Origin: Delftia tsuruhatensis
GTDB lineage: Bacteria; Pseudomonadota; Gammaproteobacteria; Burkholderiales; Burkholderiaceae_C
NCBI RefSeq assembly: GCF_903815225.1
Contig: NZ_LR813084.1
Span: forward strand, 662,501-726,500
Direction of reading: 5' to 3'
DNA: 64,000 nucleotides
Made by a program: the position numbers and the translations under genes. Under the pieces are notes generated by a model. That model saw only the letters and a list, made by a program, of their open reading frames with translations. It was not told where the DNA came from and searched no databases. Shown one piece after another: positions 1 to 11,448 of the stretch. Position 1 is the stretch's first letter. Each line of letters opens with the position of its first letter.

Positions 1-2344
<2,344 letters not shown>

Positions 2345-2470
2345 TATAACTTTGATGACGAAGTGATCATCAAGGTGGTTATGCCAAGTAAGACGCAGTC
2401 GAAATATAAAGCTGATTGAAGACTCTATGAATTAGTTGTGTTGCCCCGAGGGCAGCATGACAACAAGTTA

Positions 2471-2586
2471 TGCCTGATGACCATAGCAAGTTGGTACCAC
2501 TCCTTCCCATCCCGAACAGGACAGTGAAACGACTTTGCGCCGATGATAGTGCGGGTTCCCGTGTGAAAGTAGGTCATCGTCAGGCT
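2471..2586 (+). rRNA. rrf: 5S ribosomal RNA
   Basis: About 116 nt. The 5' strand TGCCTGATGA pairs with the 3' strand TCATCGTCAGGC to form helix I. The interior carries the conserved CCATCCCGAACAGG and GTGAAAC segments of bacterial 5S. It lies about 126 nt after the 23S 3' end with no tRNA between them and is followed at once by a terminator, so it closes the rRNA operon. Confidence 0.96.
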
Positions 2587-2599
2587 CTTACAGCCCAAG

Positions 2600-2632
2600 A
2601 AACCCCGTAGCCCAAGGCTACGGGGTTTTTTG
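2600..2632 (+). terminator. Intrinsic terminator of the rRNA operon
   Basis: A 12-bp perfect stem (AACCCCGTAGCC / GGCTACGGGGTT) with a 3-nt loop runs into a T tract (TTTTTT). It starts 14 nt after the 5S 3' end. Confidence 0.95.
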
Positions 2633-2774
2633 CATTGGGCCTTTGAAAAGGAAAAAGGGAAAACCAGAAAAAAGGAGGGCGTTGGCGCCTTCTTTTCCAT
2701 CTCTCTCCAAGCCTGGTCCTGGCTGCCTTCAGGCGTGCACCTGTTCCTGATTGCAGCGTTCAATTCCGCTAGCA

Positions 2775-2794
2775 TTGACGTTGACGTCAACGTC
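2775..2794 (+). promoter_or_regulatory. Putative LiuR operator O1 upstream of liuR
   Basis: TTGACGTTGACGTCAACGTC contains an 18-bp perfect palindrome (2777-2794) about 46 bp upstream of the MerR-family gene. It shares the core ACGTTNACGTNAACGT with a second site at 3243-3262. Two such sites flanking a MerR-type liuR gene fit the LiuR operator type described in proteobacteria. No convincing -10 element at MerR-type 19-bp spacing is visible, so the promoter itself is not assigned. Confidence 0.75.
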
Positions 2795-2840
2795 TCATGC
2801 CCATGGCCGCCGGCTGTGGATGCGCACGGACTCGCCAGCC

Positions 2841-3242
2841 ATGTCGACCACCTACACCATCAGTGATCTTGCCAAGGAGTTCGATCTCACGACCCGGGCC
2901 ATCCGTTTCTATGAGGATATGGGCCTGCTGGAGCCCGAGCGTGCCGGCCCTGGCGGGCGCAACCGCGTGTACAGCCCCCGGGACCGCACGCGCCTGCGCC
3001 TCACACTGCGGGCCAAGCGGCTGGGCTTGTCGCTGACCGAGGCCAAGGAAATCATCGATCTCTACGACAGCCCCCGGGATACCGGTGCACAACTGCGCAA
3101 GTTCCTGGAGGTGCTGGCCGCGCACCGCCGGCAGCTGGAGGAGCGGCTGGCTGATCTGCAGGCCAATCTGGCCGAGGTACGCGACCAGGAGTCCGAGGCC
3201 CGCACGCTGTTGAAACGCCTGGAAGGGAAAAATGCTTCATAA
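2841..3242 (+). CDS. liuR: MerR-family transcriptional regulator of leucine/isovalerate catabolism (LiuR)
   Basis: 133-residue DNA-binding protein. The N-terminal winged helix (YTISDLAKEFDLTTRAIRFYEDMGLL, residues 4 to 29) is the MerR signature, followed by RVYSPRDRTRLRL and a C-terminal coiled coil (about 75-125) for dimerisation. No metal-binding cysteines are present, so it is not a metal sensor of the MerR/CueR kind. The start at MSTTYTIS is chosen because upstream in-frame residues do not resemble the family. Location directly before a thioesterase and isovaleryl-CoA dehydrogenase gene, and the palindromes on both sides, support LiuR. It probably regulates itself and the genes downstream, with an acyl-CoA as inferred effector. 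Confidence 0.88.
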   Translation: MSTTYTISDLAKEFDLTTRAIRFYEDMGLLEPERAGPGGRNRVYSPRDRTRLRLTLRAKRLGLSLTEAKEIIDLYDSPRDTGAQLRKFLEVLAAHRRQLEERLADLQANLAEVRDQESEARTLLKRLEGKNAS

Positions 3243-3262
3243 TTGACGTTTACGTAAACGTA
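3243..3262 (+). promoter_or_regulatory. Putative LiuR operator O2 between liuR and the thioesterase gene
   Basis: TTGACGTTTACGTAAACGTA directly follows the liuR stop codon. It contains the 16-bp perfect palindrome ACGTTTACGTAAACGT (3246-3261) and differs from O1 at only three positions. It lies 17 bp before the proposed GTG start of the next gene. It is well placed to control the thioesterase-liuA-can-aceK run separately from liuR. Confidence 0.75.
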
Positions 3263-3278
3263 ATTTATGAGGCTTGCC

Positions 3279-3737
3279 GTGACCGCGCTCCGCCTGGAAC
3301 CTGCCAACAGTGACTTTGCCCGCCGTGTGCGAGACAGTTTTGCACGCCAGGGCGCGATGCACACTCTGGGCGCCGAGCTGTCCCTGCTGGAGCCCGGTGC
3401 CGTAGATGTTTGCCTGGCCTGGGCGCCCGGGCTGACGCAGCAGCATGGCTTTTTGCATGCCGGCATGGTTTCCACGGCGCTGGATTCCGCCTGCGGCTAT
3501 GCAGGGCTGACCCTGATGCCGGCCAATGCTGCCGTGCTCACCATCGAGTTCAAGATCAACCTGCTGTCCCCGGCCAAGGGTCAGCGCTTTCGCATGGAAG
3601 GCCGCGTGCTCAAGCCGGGCCGCACCATCACCGTGACCGAAGGCCGTGCCTACGCGATCGACGAAGGCCGCGAAAAGCTGATTGCCACCATGGGCTGCAC
3701 GCTGATGTGCGTGCAGGGCCGCGACCTGGCCGATTGA
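3279..3737 (+). CDS. PaaI-family hotdog-fold thioesterase
   Basis: 152-residue hotdog thioesterase likely to hydrolyse an acyl-CoA. Family signs are the segment [20 protein letters not shown] (about 46-65), which carries the HGG-like active-site turn and the following helix, and the strand [20 protein letters not shown] at 3279 is chosen because GAGG stands 6 nt before it; an in-frame ATG at 3267 is the alternative and abuts the O2 palindrome. It precedes liuA by 41 bp. A role in relieving acyl-CoA accumulation during leucine breakdown is inferred from position; the substrate is unknown. Confidence 0.85.
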   Translation: MTALRLEPANSDFARRVRDSFARQGAMHTLGAELSLLEPGAVDVCLAWAPGLTQQHGFLHAGMVSTALDSACGYAGLTLMPANAAVLTIEFKINLLSPAKGQRFRMEGRVLKPGRTITVTEGRAYAIDEGREKLIATMGCTLMCVQGRDLAD

Positions 3738-3778
3738 GCCGGGCGATTTTCTTTCACCAATTTCACAGGAGACACGAG

Positions 3779-4966
3779 ATGAGCCTTTCCAACCTGCCGG
3801 GCCTGAACTTCCAACTGGGCGAGGACATCGACGCGCTGCGCGATGCGGTGCGCGAGTTTGCTCAGGCCGAGATAGCGCCGCGTGCCGGCGAGATAGACCG
3901 CAACGACCAGTTCCCCATGGACCTGTGGCGCAAGTTCGGCGAACTGGGCGTGCTGGGCATCACGGTGTCCGAGCAGTACGGTGGCGCTGACATGGGCTAT
4001 CTCGCGCACATGGTGGCCATGGAGGAGATCTCGCGCGCCAGCGCCTCGGTGGGCCTGTCCTATGGCGCGCACAGCAACCTGTGCGTGAACCAGATCAACC
4101 GCAACGGCAACGAGGCGCAGAAGGCGAAGTACCTGCCCAGGCTGATCAGTGGTGAACATGTGGGTGCCCTGGCCATGAGCGAGCCTGGCGCAGGCTCGGA
4201 CGTGATCAGCATGAAGCTGCGCGCCGAGGACAAGGGCGGCTACTACGTCCTCAACGGCTCCAAGATGTGGATCACCAATGGCCCTGATGCCGATACCCTG
4301 GTGGTCTATGCCAAGACCGAGCCAGAGTTGAATGCCCGTGGCGTCACTGCTTTCCTGATCGAGAAAGGCATGAAGGGCTTCTCGATCGCGCAGAAGCTGG
4401 ACAAGCTGGGTATGCGCGGTAGCCACACGGGCGAGCTGGTGTTCGAGAACGTGGAGGTGCCGGCAGAGAATGTGCTGGGCGGCGTCAACAATGGCGCCAA
4501 GGTTCTGATGAGCGGCCTGGACTACGAGCGCGCCGTGCTGACCGGTGGTCCGCTCGGCATCATGCAGTCGGTGATGGACAACGTCGTGCCCTACATCCAC
4601 GACCGCAAGCAGTTCGGCCAGAGCATCGGCGAGTTCCAGCTCATACAGGGCAAGGTGGCAGATATGTACACCGTGCTGCAAGCCGGACGCTCCTTCGCCT
4701 ATACGGTCGCCAAAAACCTCGATCTGCTGGGAACCGAGCATGTCCGCCAGGTCCGCAAGGATTGCGCCAGCGTGATCCTGTGGTGCGCCGAGAAGGCGAC
4801 CTGGATGGCGGGCGAGGGCGTGCAAATCTATGGTGGCAATGGGTATATCAACGAGTACCCGCTGGGCCGCCTGTGGCGGGATGCGAAACTCTATGAAATC
4901 GGCGCTGGCACCAGCGAGATCCGTCGCATGCTGATCGGTCGCGAGCTGTTCGCGGAAACCTGCTGA
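3779..4966 (+). CDS. liuA: Isovaleryl-CoA dehydrogenase
   Basis: 395-residue FAD enzyme that oxidises isovaleryl-CoA to 3-methylcrotonyl-CoA, passing electrons to electron-transfer flavoprotein. The acyl-CoA dehydrogenase fold is complete: N-terminal helical domain, FAD/substrate loop [16 protein letters not shown], middle beta domain, C-terminal helices with [19 protein letters not shown]. The key diagnostic is the catalytic base. Glu250 sits in [15 protein letters not shown], as in isovaleryl-CoA dehydrogenases, while the usual short-chain position reads [10 protein letters not shown] without Glu. The start has a good AGGAG ribosome site. It is probably transcribed with the thioesterase upstream and carbonic anhydrase 52 bp downstream. 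Confidence 0.96.
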   Translation: MSLSNLPGLNFQLGEDIDALRDAVREFAQAEIAPRAGEIDRNDQFPMDLWRKFGELGVLGITVSEQYGGADMGYLAHMVAMEEISRASASVGLSYGAHSNLCVNQINRNGNEAQKAKYLPRLISGEHVGALAMSEPGAGSDVISMKLRAEDKGGYYVLNGSKMWITNGPDADTLVVYAKTEPELNARGVTAFLIEKGMKGFSIAQKLDKLGMRGSHTGELVFENVEVPAENVLGGVNNGAKVLMSGLDYERAVLTGGPLGIMQSVMDNVVPYIHDRKQFGQSIGEFQLIQGKVADMYTVLQAGRSFAYTVAKNLDLLGTEHVRQVRKDCASVILWCAEKATWMAGEGVQIYGGNGYINEYPLGRLWRDAKLYEIGAGTSEIRRMLIGRELFAETC

Positions 4967-5018
4967 CTTCCGTGCTGCCGCGCCGTTCCCGAGTTCCACC
5001 TACACCAAAGGATTGCTT

Positions 5019-5681
5019 ATGAGCACAACCTCCATCGAAGAGCTGTTTGTCCACAACCGCGAATGGGCCCAGCAGATGGAGCGTGACCGGCCCGGTTTCT
5101 TCACCGGGCTGATGGCGCAGCAAAAACCCCGCTACATGTGGATCGGCTGTTCCGACAGCCGCGTCCCTGCCAACCAGATCACGGGCCTGGAGCCCGGCGA
5201 GGTGTTCGTTCACCGCAACGTGGCCAACGTGGTCGTGCCCAGCGACCTGAACTGCCTGTCCACCATCCAGTACTCTGTGGACCAGCTCAAGGTCGAGCAC
5301 CTGATGGTGGTTGGCCACTACGGCTGCGGCGGCGTGCTGGCCGCGCTGGAAGATGTGCGTGTCGGTCTGGCGGACAACTGGATTCGCCATGTCAAGGATG
5401 TGCGCGACAAGCACCAGGCGCTGCTGGCTGGGCTTTCGCCCCAGTGGCGCCATGATGCGCTGTGCGAGCTCAATGCCATCGAGCAGGTGATCAACGTGGC
5501 CCAGAGCACGGTGATGCAGGATGCCTGGGCACGTGGTCAGAAGGTCACGCTGCATGGCTGGTGCTACAGCCTCAAGAACGGCCTGATCACCGACCTGCAG
5601 ATGACCGTGCCGGGGGTGGGCGGTCTTGCCGAGGTCTATGCCCAGGCGGTGGAGCGTGTCGCCAGCCGCGAGCGCGACTGA
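5019..5681 (+). CDS. can: Beta-class carbonic anhydrase
   Basis: 220-residue cytoplasmic zinc enzyme interconverting CO2 and bicarbonate. Zinc and active-site residues are intact and at Can-like positions: Cys44 and Asp46 in CSDSRVP, His100 and Cys103 in HYGCGGV. The 48-residue C-terminal extension around WCYSLKNGLITDL is typical of E. coli Can. The ATG at 5019 has AAGGA 7 nt upstream; a TTG two codons earlier is less likely. It sits between liuA and aceK. Methylcrotonyl-CoA carboxylase consumes bicarbonate, so a supply role in leucine catabolism is a reasonable inference. Confidence 0.95.
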   Translation: MSTTSIEELFVHNREWAQQMERDRPGFFTGLMAQQKPRYMWIGCSDSRVPANQITGLEPGEVFVHRNVANVVVPSDLNCLSTIQYSVDQLKVEHLMVVGHYGCGGVLAALEDVRVGLADNWIRHVKDVRDKHQALLAGLSPQWRHDALCELNAIEQVINVAQSTVMQDAWARGQKVTLHGWCYSLKNGLITDLQMTVPGVGGLAEVYAQAVERVASRERD

Positions 5682-5717
5682 ACGGCAAGGGCTGGCGGCA
5701 ACCTCCGGATACGCACC

Positions 5718-7505
5718 ATGTCCATGGCGACCAAGGAGACACTGCTGGCCCACGACATTGCGCGGGCGATGATGGATGGCTTCAACCGCCACTACCGCCT
5801 GTTTCGTGCCGAGTCCGCCCGTGCCAAGCACCGTTTCGAGACGGCCGACTGGCTGGGCCAGCAACGTGCCCAGCGCGAGCGCATCGAGTTCTACGACCTG
5901 CGCGTGCGTGAATGCGTGCGCCGGCTCGAGAAGGAATTCTCCGCGGGCGCACAGCCCATGGCGCTGTGGCAGCAAGTCAAGCGGCACTACATCGGGCTGA
6001 TGGTCAACCACCTGCAGCCCGAGCTGGCCGAGACCTTCTTCAACTCGGTCACAACCAAGATCCTGCACCGCACGCATTTCCAGAACGATTTCATCTTCGT
6101 GCGGCCAGCCGTGAGCACGGAATACATAGAGAACCAGGATCCGACGGCGCGCCCTGCCTACCTGGCTTTCTACCCTACGCGAGAGACACTGCCGCAGACC
6201 TTGCGTGAGGTCGTCGAGCAGTTCGCGCTGCAGCGCCCGTTCGAGGACCTCGATCGTGACATCGCGCGCCTGGTCGAGCGGCTGGAGCCCCAGCTGCAGG
6301 CCATGCGCCTGTACGCCAACTTCCAGATCCAGGTGCTGTCCAGCCTGTTCTTCCGCAACAAGGGTGCCTACATCGTCGGCAAAGTCATCAATGGCTTCGT
6401 CGAGCTGTCCTGGGCCGTACCCATCCTGCATGGCGACGGTGGCAAGCTGGTGCTGCATGCGGCCCTGTTCGGCGAGAAGGACCTGCATGGCCTGTTCAGC
6501 TTCGCACGTGCCTACTTCATGGTCGATACCGATGTGCCCAGCGCCTATGTGCAGTTCCTGCGCAGCCTCATGCCGCGCAAGCCGCGCGCCGAGCTGTACA
6601 ACGCCCTGGGCCTGGCCAAGCAGGGCAAGACACTGTTCTACCGTGATTTCCTGCACCATCTGCGCCATTCACGCGACCAGTTCCGCATCGCCCCGGGCAT
6701 CAAGGGCATGGTCATGCTGGTCTTCGACCTGCCCAGCTTCCCCTATGTGTTCAAACTGATCAAGGACCGCTTCGCAGCGCCCAAGGAGATCACCCGCGAG
6801 CAGGTCAGGGCCAAGTACCGCCTGGTCAAGCAGCACGACCGCGTGGGGCGCATGGCCGACACGCTGGAGTACAGCCTGGTGGCCTTTCCGCGCGAGCGTT
6901 TTTCCGAAGCGCTGATCGCCGAGATCCTGGAGCATGCACCCAGCCAGGTGGAGATCAGCGACCGCGATGGCGACGGGCAGCAGGAGGTCATCATCTCCCA
7001 CCTCTACATCGAGCGGCGCATGGTGCCGCTCAACATCCTGCTGCAGGAATGCTTCGACGCGGGCCTGGACCTGCCGGCGCCGCGCCAGGCGCTGGAGAAC
7101 GCCGTGCTCGAGTACGGCAATGCCATCAAGGACCTGGTCGCGGCCAATATCTTCCCGGGCGACATGCTGTGGAAGAACTTCGGCATCACGCGCGGCGGCA
7201 AGGTGGTGTTCTACGACTACGACGAGATCGAATACCTGACCGACTGCCATTTCCGCCAGGTGCCCGCACCACGCAACGAGGAAGACGAACTCAGCGGCGA
7301 GGTCTGGTACCCGGTGGGGCCGCGAGATGTCTTTCCGGAAACCTTCGCCCCCTTCCTGCTGGGCAACCCCGCCGTGCGCGAAGTGTTCATGCGCCACCAT
7401 GCGGACCTGCTGGATCCTGCCTTCTGGCAGGCACATCAGCAGCGCATCAGAGAAGGGCACGTACATGATGTCTTTCCCTACGAGCGCAGCCGCTGGCTGG
7501 CCTGA
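5718..7505 (+). CDS. aceK: Isocitrate dehydrogenase kinase/phosphatase
   Basis: 595-residue bifunctional enzyme that phosphorylates and dephosphorylates isocitrate dehydrogenase, so controlling flow between the TCA cycle and the glyoxylate shunt. The full-length family is recognisable from the N-terminal regulatory half through the ATP-binding region ([20 protein letters not shown], about residues 325-344) to the kinase-like metal-binding segment [20 protein letters not shown] (about 488-507). The ribosome site is weak, and the gene starts 36 bp after can, suggesting transcription from upstream. It is not beside aceA or aceB here. Placement in a run that generates acetyl-CoA and acetoacetate makes functional sense. 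Confidence 0.96.
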   Translation: MSMATKETLLAHDIARAMMDGFNRHYRLFRAESARAKHRFETADWLGQQRAQRERIEFYDLRVRECVRRLEKEFSAGAQPMALWQQVKRHYIGLMVNHLQPELAETFFNSVTTKILHRTHFQNDFIFVRPAVSTEYIENQDPTARPAYLAFYPTRETLPQTLREVVEQFALQRPFEDLDRDIARLVERLEPQLQAMRLYANFQIQVLSSLFFRNKGAYIVGKVINGFVELSWAVPILHGDGGKLVLHAALFGEKDLHGLFSFARAYFMVDTDVPSAYVQFLRSLMPRKPRAELYNALGLAKQGKTLFYRDFLHHLRHSRDQFRIAPGIKGMVMLVFDLPSFPYVFKLIKDRFAAPKEITREQVRAKYRLVKQHDRVGRMADTLEYSLVAFPRERFSEALIAEILEHAPSQVEISDRDGDGQQEVIISHLYIERRMVPLNILLQECFDAGLDLPAPRQALENAVLEYGNAIKDLVAANIFPGDMLWKNFGITRGGKVVFYDYDEIEYLTDCHFRQVPAPRNEEDELSGEVWYPVGPRDVFPETFAPFLLGNPAVREVFMRHHADLLDPAFWQAHQQRIREGHVHDVFPYERSRWLA

Positions 7506-7550
7506 CCCGTTTTTCCCGTTCACCATCACGACAACCAAGGAGATAGAGCA

Positions 7551-8732
7551 ATGCAAGACCCCATCGTCATCGTCGGCGCGGCCCGCACCCCCATGGGTGC
7601 CTTCCAGGGCGACTTCGCCGACCTCGCGGCCCATGATCTGGGCGGCGCGGCCATCCGGGCGGCCGTGGAGCGTGCCGGCGTCGCTCCCGAAAAGGTGGAT
7701 GAAGTGCTGTTCGGCAACTGTCTGATGGCGGGCCAGGGCCAGGCGCCCGCACGCCAGGCCGGCTTCAAGGGCGGGCTGCCGCGCAGCACGGGCGCCGTGA
7801 CCCTGTCCAAGATGTGCGGCGCCGGCATGGAGGCCACCATCCTGGCCCATGACCAGCTGGTCGCGGGCAGCCGCGACGTGGTCGTCTCAGGTGGCATGGA
7901 AAGCATGACCAATGCGCCCTACCTGCTCAAGAAGGGCCGCGGCGGCTACCGCATGGGCCACGACAAGGTCTATGACCACATGATGCTTGACGGCCTGGAG
8001 GATGCCTACGAGCCTGGCCGCTCCATGGGCACCTTCGGCGAGGACTGCGCCGCCAGATACCACTTCACGCGCGAGCAGCAGGATGCCTACGCCATCGAGA
8101 GCGTCAAGCGCGCCCAGGCAGCGACCGAGAGCGGCGCCTTCAAGGCCGAGATCACGCCCGTCACCGTGTCCACGCGCAAGGGCGATGTCACGGTCAGCAT
8201 CGACGAAGGCCCGGCCAAGGCCAAGCTGGACAAGATTTCCAGCCTCAAGCCCGCCTTCAAGAAGGACGGCACGATCACGGCCGCTTCCAGCTCCAGCATC
8301 AACGACGGCGCGGCAGCCCTGGTGCTGATGCGCGAATCCACGGCCAGGGAACTGGGTTGCAAGCCGCTGGCGCGCATCGTGGCCCATGCCACGCATGCCC
8401 AGGAGCCCGAGTGGTTCACCACGGCCCCTGTCGGTGCCACGCAAAAGGCGCTGAAGAAGGCCGGCTGGACGGCTGGCGATGTGGATCTGTGGGAGGTCAA
8501 CGAAGCCTTCGCCGTCGTGCCCATGGCGCTGATGGCCGAGCTGGGCGTGCCGCGTGACAAGGTCAACGTCAACGGTGGCGCCTGCGCGCTGGGCCACCCC
8601 ATCGGGGCCAGTGGTGCGCGCATCCTGGTCACCTTGCTGCATGCCTTGCAGGCGCGTGGCGCCAAGCGCGGACTGGCGACATTGTGCATAGGTGGCGGCG
8701 AAGGAACCGCCATGGCGATAGAACTGGTCTAA
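7551..8732 (+). CDS. Acetyl-CoA C-acetyltransferase (thiolase)
   Basis: 393-residue thiolase that condenses or cleaves acetoacetyl-CoA/3-ketoacyl-CoA. All catalytic motifs are present: nucleophile Cys89 in SKMCGAGMEA, His in NVNGGACALGHPIGASGARI, and the second Cys in ATLCIGGGEGTAMA. Length equals that of typical PhaA/AtoB enzymes. A good AAGGAGAT site precedes the ATG. Following liuA-can-aceK, it would convert acetoacetyl-CoA from the leucine pathway into two acetyl-CoA. A role in polyhydroxybutyrate synthesis or fatty-acid oxidation cannot be excluded from sequence. Confidence 0.95.
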   Translation: MQDPIVIVGAARTPMGAFQGDFADLAAHDLGGAAIRAAVERAGVAPEKVDEVLFGNCLMAGQGQAPARQAGFKGGLPRSTGAVTLSKMCGAGMEATILAHDQLVAGSRDVVVSGGMESMTNAPYLLKKGRGGYRMGHDKVYDHMMLDGLEDAYEPGRSMGTFGEDCAARYHFTREQQDAYAIESVKRAQAATESGAFKAEITPVTVSTRKGDVTVSIDEGPAKAKLDKISSLKPAFKKDGTITAASSSSINDGAAALVLMRESTARELGCKPLARIVAHATHAQEPEWFTTAPVGATQKALKKAGWTAGDVDLWEVNEAFAVVPMALMAELGVPRDKVNVNGGACALGHPIGASGARILVTLLHALQARGAKRGLATLCIGGGEGTAMAIELV

Positions 8733-8801
8733 GCTTGCGGCCGAGGCCGGTCTTCATGCGAACACCGGTCCTTCCTGTCTGCATTTGGAGCCATCCCGAC
8801 C

Positions 8802-9425
8802 ATGATCACCAGCGAAGAACAGTTGCGAAGCCTTTATGCGATGCCGGCCGAGAGGGCCCTGCTCAAGCAGCAGGTGGACCTGGACCGGCATTGCCTGCGC
8901 TTCATCGCGCTGTCGCCGCTGTGCATCGTGGCCACGGGGGGAGCGGCGGGCACGATGATGGATGCCTCGCCGCGCGGCGGAAAGCCGGGCTTCGTCAAGG
9001 CGCCCGACAACCAGACGCTGCTGATTCCCGACTCCGGTGGCAACAACCGGCTGGACAGCTTCAGCAACCTGATCGCCGACCCGCGCATCGGCCTGCTGTT
9101 CATGGTGCCGGGCTTCGACGAGACGCTGCGCGTCAACGGCGTGGCCAGGCTGCGCGAAGAGGCCCACTACACGGCGCTGTTCGCCAGTGAGGGTTTTCGG
9201 CCCAGGATCGTCATCGAGATACAGGTGCATGAAGCCTACCTGCACTGCGGCAAGGCACTGATGCGTGCGCGGCTCTGGAAGCAGGAGTCCCTGGTGCCGC
9301 GCAACGTCATGCCCTCGATGAACCAGATGATCCACCAGCAGATCGGCCTGCCGGCTCCCACGGAGACGCAGGAGGCCATGGTCCAGCGCTATGAGCAGCA
9401 GATCGCCGGCGAGCAGGGCCGCTGA
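8802..9425 (+). CDS. Pyridoxamine 5'-phosphate oxidase-family (PPOX) FMN-dependent flavoprotein
   Basis: 207 residues with a split-barrel flavin fold. Recognisable elements are LCIVATGGAAGTMMDASPRGGKPGFVK (residues 40 to 66), IPDSGGNNRLDSFSNLI, and PRIGLLFMVPGFDETLRVNG, the order seen in the MSMEG_1061-type PPOX subfamily. The C-terminal part HCGKALMRARLW resembles the Cys/His-containing segment of that group. The substrate is unknown; true PNPOx activity is unlikely because this subfamily lacks the vitamin B6 residues. It is co-directional with thiolase and SDR genes, probably in the same transcript. Confidence 0.8.
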   Translation: MITSEEQLRSLYAMPAERALLKQQVDLDRHCLRFIALSPLCIVATGGAAGTMMDASPRGGKPGFVKAPDNQTLLIPDSGGNNRLDSFSNLIADPRIGLLFMVPGFDETLRVNGVARLREEAHYTALFASEGFRPRIVIEIQVHEAYLHCGKALMRARLWKQESLVPRNVMPSMNQMIHQQIGLPAPTETQEAMVQRYEQQIAGEQGR

Positions 9426-9454
9426 TCGCAAACACCACACGAAGGGATGCAGGC

Positions 9455-10117
9455 ATGGCGTTGACACTGGTGATGGGGGCCTCGCGCGGTCTGGGTCTGG
9501 CATTGACGCAGGCCTATGTGGCTCAGGGCCGGCGCGTGGTCGCCACGGTGCGCAGCGCGGCCGACCGCGAGCGCGTGCAGGCCACGGGTGCCGAGGTGCT
9601 GCAAGTCGATGTGGCCGATCCGGCCAGCGTCAGTGGCCTGGCCTGGCAACTGGATGGCGAGAAGATCGCGCTGGCGCTGTACGTGGCCGGCCTCTGGGAC
9701 GCGCATGGCGCGGCGACGCCGCCCACGCGCGAGCAGTTCGACCGCGTCATGCACACCAATGTGCTGGGCGCCATGCAGGTGCTGCCCCAGGTGGCGCCGC
9801 TGGTGGAGGCCGCGGGCGGCGTCTTCGGCCTGTTCTCCAGCGAGATGTCGCTGCTGGCCGGGGCCGAGTCCGACGCCTGGCTCTACCGCGTCAGCAAGGC
9901 GGCGCTCAACATGGTCGTGGTCAGTGCCCAGCCGCAGTGGCCGGGTGCTGCCGTGGTGGCGCTGGACCCGGGCTGGGTGCAGACCGACATGGGCGGCGCG
10001 CATGCCACCTTCACCGTGGAGCAAAGCGTGCAGGGCCTGATCCGGACGCTGGCCGGCGTCACTGCGGCCGACAGGGGGCGCATGCTGCGGCACGACGGGC
10101 AGCGCATGGACTGGTAG
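9455..10117 (+). CDS. Short-chain dehydrogenase/reductase
   Basis: 220-residue Rossmann-fold oxidoreductase of the classical SDR family. It has the nucleotide-binding motif GASRGLG near the N-terminus, LYVAGLWD in place of the usual NNAG, and the catalytic YRVSK tetrad segment followed by AALNM. The DVADPASVSGLAW stretch fits adenine recognition. GAAGG lies upstream of the ATG. It is embedded between the PPOX and acyl-CoA dehydrogenase genes with gaps of 29 and 49 bp. Substrate unknown; the NNAG replacement is slightly unusual but seen in C-factor-like SDRs. Confidence 0.86.
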   Translation: MALTLVMGASRGLGLALTQAYVAQGRRVVATVRSAADRERVQATGAEVLQVDVADPASVSGLAWQLDGEKIALALYVAGLWDAHGAATPPTREQFDRVMHTNVLGAMQVLPQVAPLVEAAGGVFGLFSSEMSLLAGAESDAWLYRVSKAALNMVVVSAQPQWPGAAVVALDPGWVQTDMGGAHATFTVEQSVQGLIRTLAGVTAADRGRMLRHDGQRMDW

Positions 10118-10166
10118 TCCGCACAAGACAACAGAGACAACGACAGAAAAGACAGGAGACAGACAC

Positions 10167-11303
10167 ATGCTGCTCAACGCAGACCAGGAAATGATCCGCG
10201 ACGCGGTGCGCGACTTCGTGCGCACCGAGATCACCCCCCATGCCGCGCGCTGGGACAAGGAGCACCACTTTCCCAGGAACGTGCACCAGGGCCTGGCCGC
10301 GCTGGGCGCCTACGGCATCTGCGTGCCGGAGGAATACGGCGGCGCAGGCCTGGACTACCTGAGCCTGGCCCTGGTGCTGGAGGAGATCGCGGCCGGCGAC
10401 GGCGGCACCAGCACCGTCATCAGCGTCACCAACTGCCCCGTCAACGCCATCCTCATGCGCTACGGCAGCGAGGCGCAGAAGCAGCAATGGCTGGCGCCGC
10501 TGGCGCGCGGCCAGATGCTGGGTGCCTTCTGCCTGACCGAGCCGCATGTGGGCTCGGACGCCTCCGCGCTGCGCACCACGGCGACACGCGATCGCGACGG
10601 CGATGGCTACGTCATCAACGGCGTCAAGCAATTCATCACCAGCGGCAAGAACGGCGACGTGGCCATCGTCATCGCCGTCACCGACAAGGCCGCCGGCAAG
10701 AAGGGCATGAGCGCCTTCATCGTGCCCACCTCCGCGCCCGGCTACCAGGTGTTGCGCCTGGAGGACAAGCTGGGCCAGCACAGCTCGGACACGGCACAGA
10801 TACAGTTCGAGGACTGCCGCATCCCGGCCGCCAACCGGATCGGGGCCGAGGGCGAAGGCTACAAGATCGCGCTGTCGGCGCTGGAGGGCGGGCGCATCGG
10901 CATCGCGGCGCAAAGCGTGGGCATGGCGCGTGCCGCCTTCGAGTGCGCGCTGCAGTACGCCAAGGAGCGCGAGAGCTTCGGTCAGCCCATCTTCAACCAC
11001 CAGGCCGTGGGCTTTCGCCTGGCCGACTGTGCCACGCAGATCGAGGCCGCTCGCCAGCTGATCTGGCATGCGGCCAGCCTGCGCGATGCCGGCCGGCCTT
11101 GCCTGAAGGAGGCGGCCATGGCCAAGCTGTTCGCCAGCGAGATGGCCGAACGGGTATGCAGCGCCGCCATCCAGACCCTGGGCGGCTATGGCGTGGTCAG
11201 CGACTTCCCCGTGGAGCGCATCTACCGCGACGTACGCGTCTGCCAGATCTATGAGGGCACGAGCGACGTGCAGAAAATCCTCATCCAGCGGGCCCTCGCC
11301 TGA
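10167..11303 (+). CDS. Short-chain-type acyl-CoA dehydrogenase
   Basis: 378-residue FAD enzyme. The fold motifs CLTEPHVGSDASALRTTA, FITSGKNGDVAIVIAV and GGYGVVSDFPVERIYRDVRV are present. In contrast to liuA, the catalytic Glu is at the canonical short/medium-chain position (Glu363 in YEGTSDVQK). It therefore probably acts on a straight or 2-methyl-branched short acyl-CoA, for example butyryl-CoA or 2-methylbutyryl-CoA; this is inference from family type. It has a strong AGGAGA site and ends the tightly spaced part of the gene run. Confidence 0.92.
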   Translation: MLLNADQEMIRDAVRDFVRTEITPHAARWDKEHHFPRNVHQGLAALGAYGICVPEEYGGAGLDYLSLALVLEEIAAGDGGTSTVISVTNCPVNAILMRYGSEAQKQQWLAPLARGQMLGAFCLTEPHVGSDASALRTTATRDRDGDGYVINGVKQFITSGKNGDVAIVIAVTDKAAGKKGMSAFIVPTSAPGYQVLRLEDKLGQHSSDTAQIQFEDCRIPAANRIGAEGEGYKIALSALEGGRIGIAAQSVGMARAAFECALQYAKERESFGQPIFNHQAVGFRLADCATQIEAARQLIWHAASLRDAGRPCLKEAAMAKLFASEMAERVCSAAIQTLGGYGVVSDFPVERIYRDVRVCQIYEGTSDVQKILIQRALA

Positions 11304-11448
11304 TTCCACACCGGGGCCCTGCGGGTCGCGCCGGATGGTCCTGTCACCTGCAGGGCTTAGCATGGAGCATGGCTGCTCCCCGTTGCCCGGCAGAGGCAGG
11401 CACCCGGGGGGCGGCAGGTTTGTGACCACCTTTGCAGGAGATCCCGAC

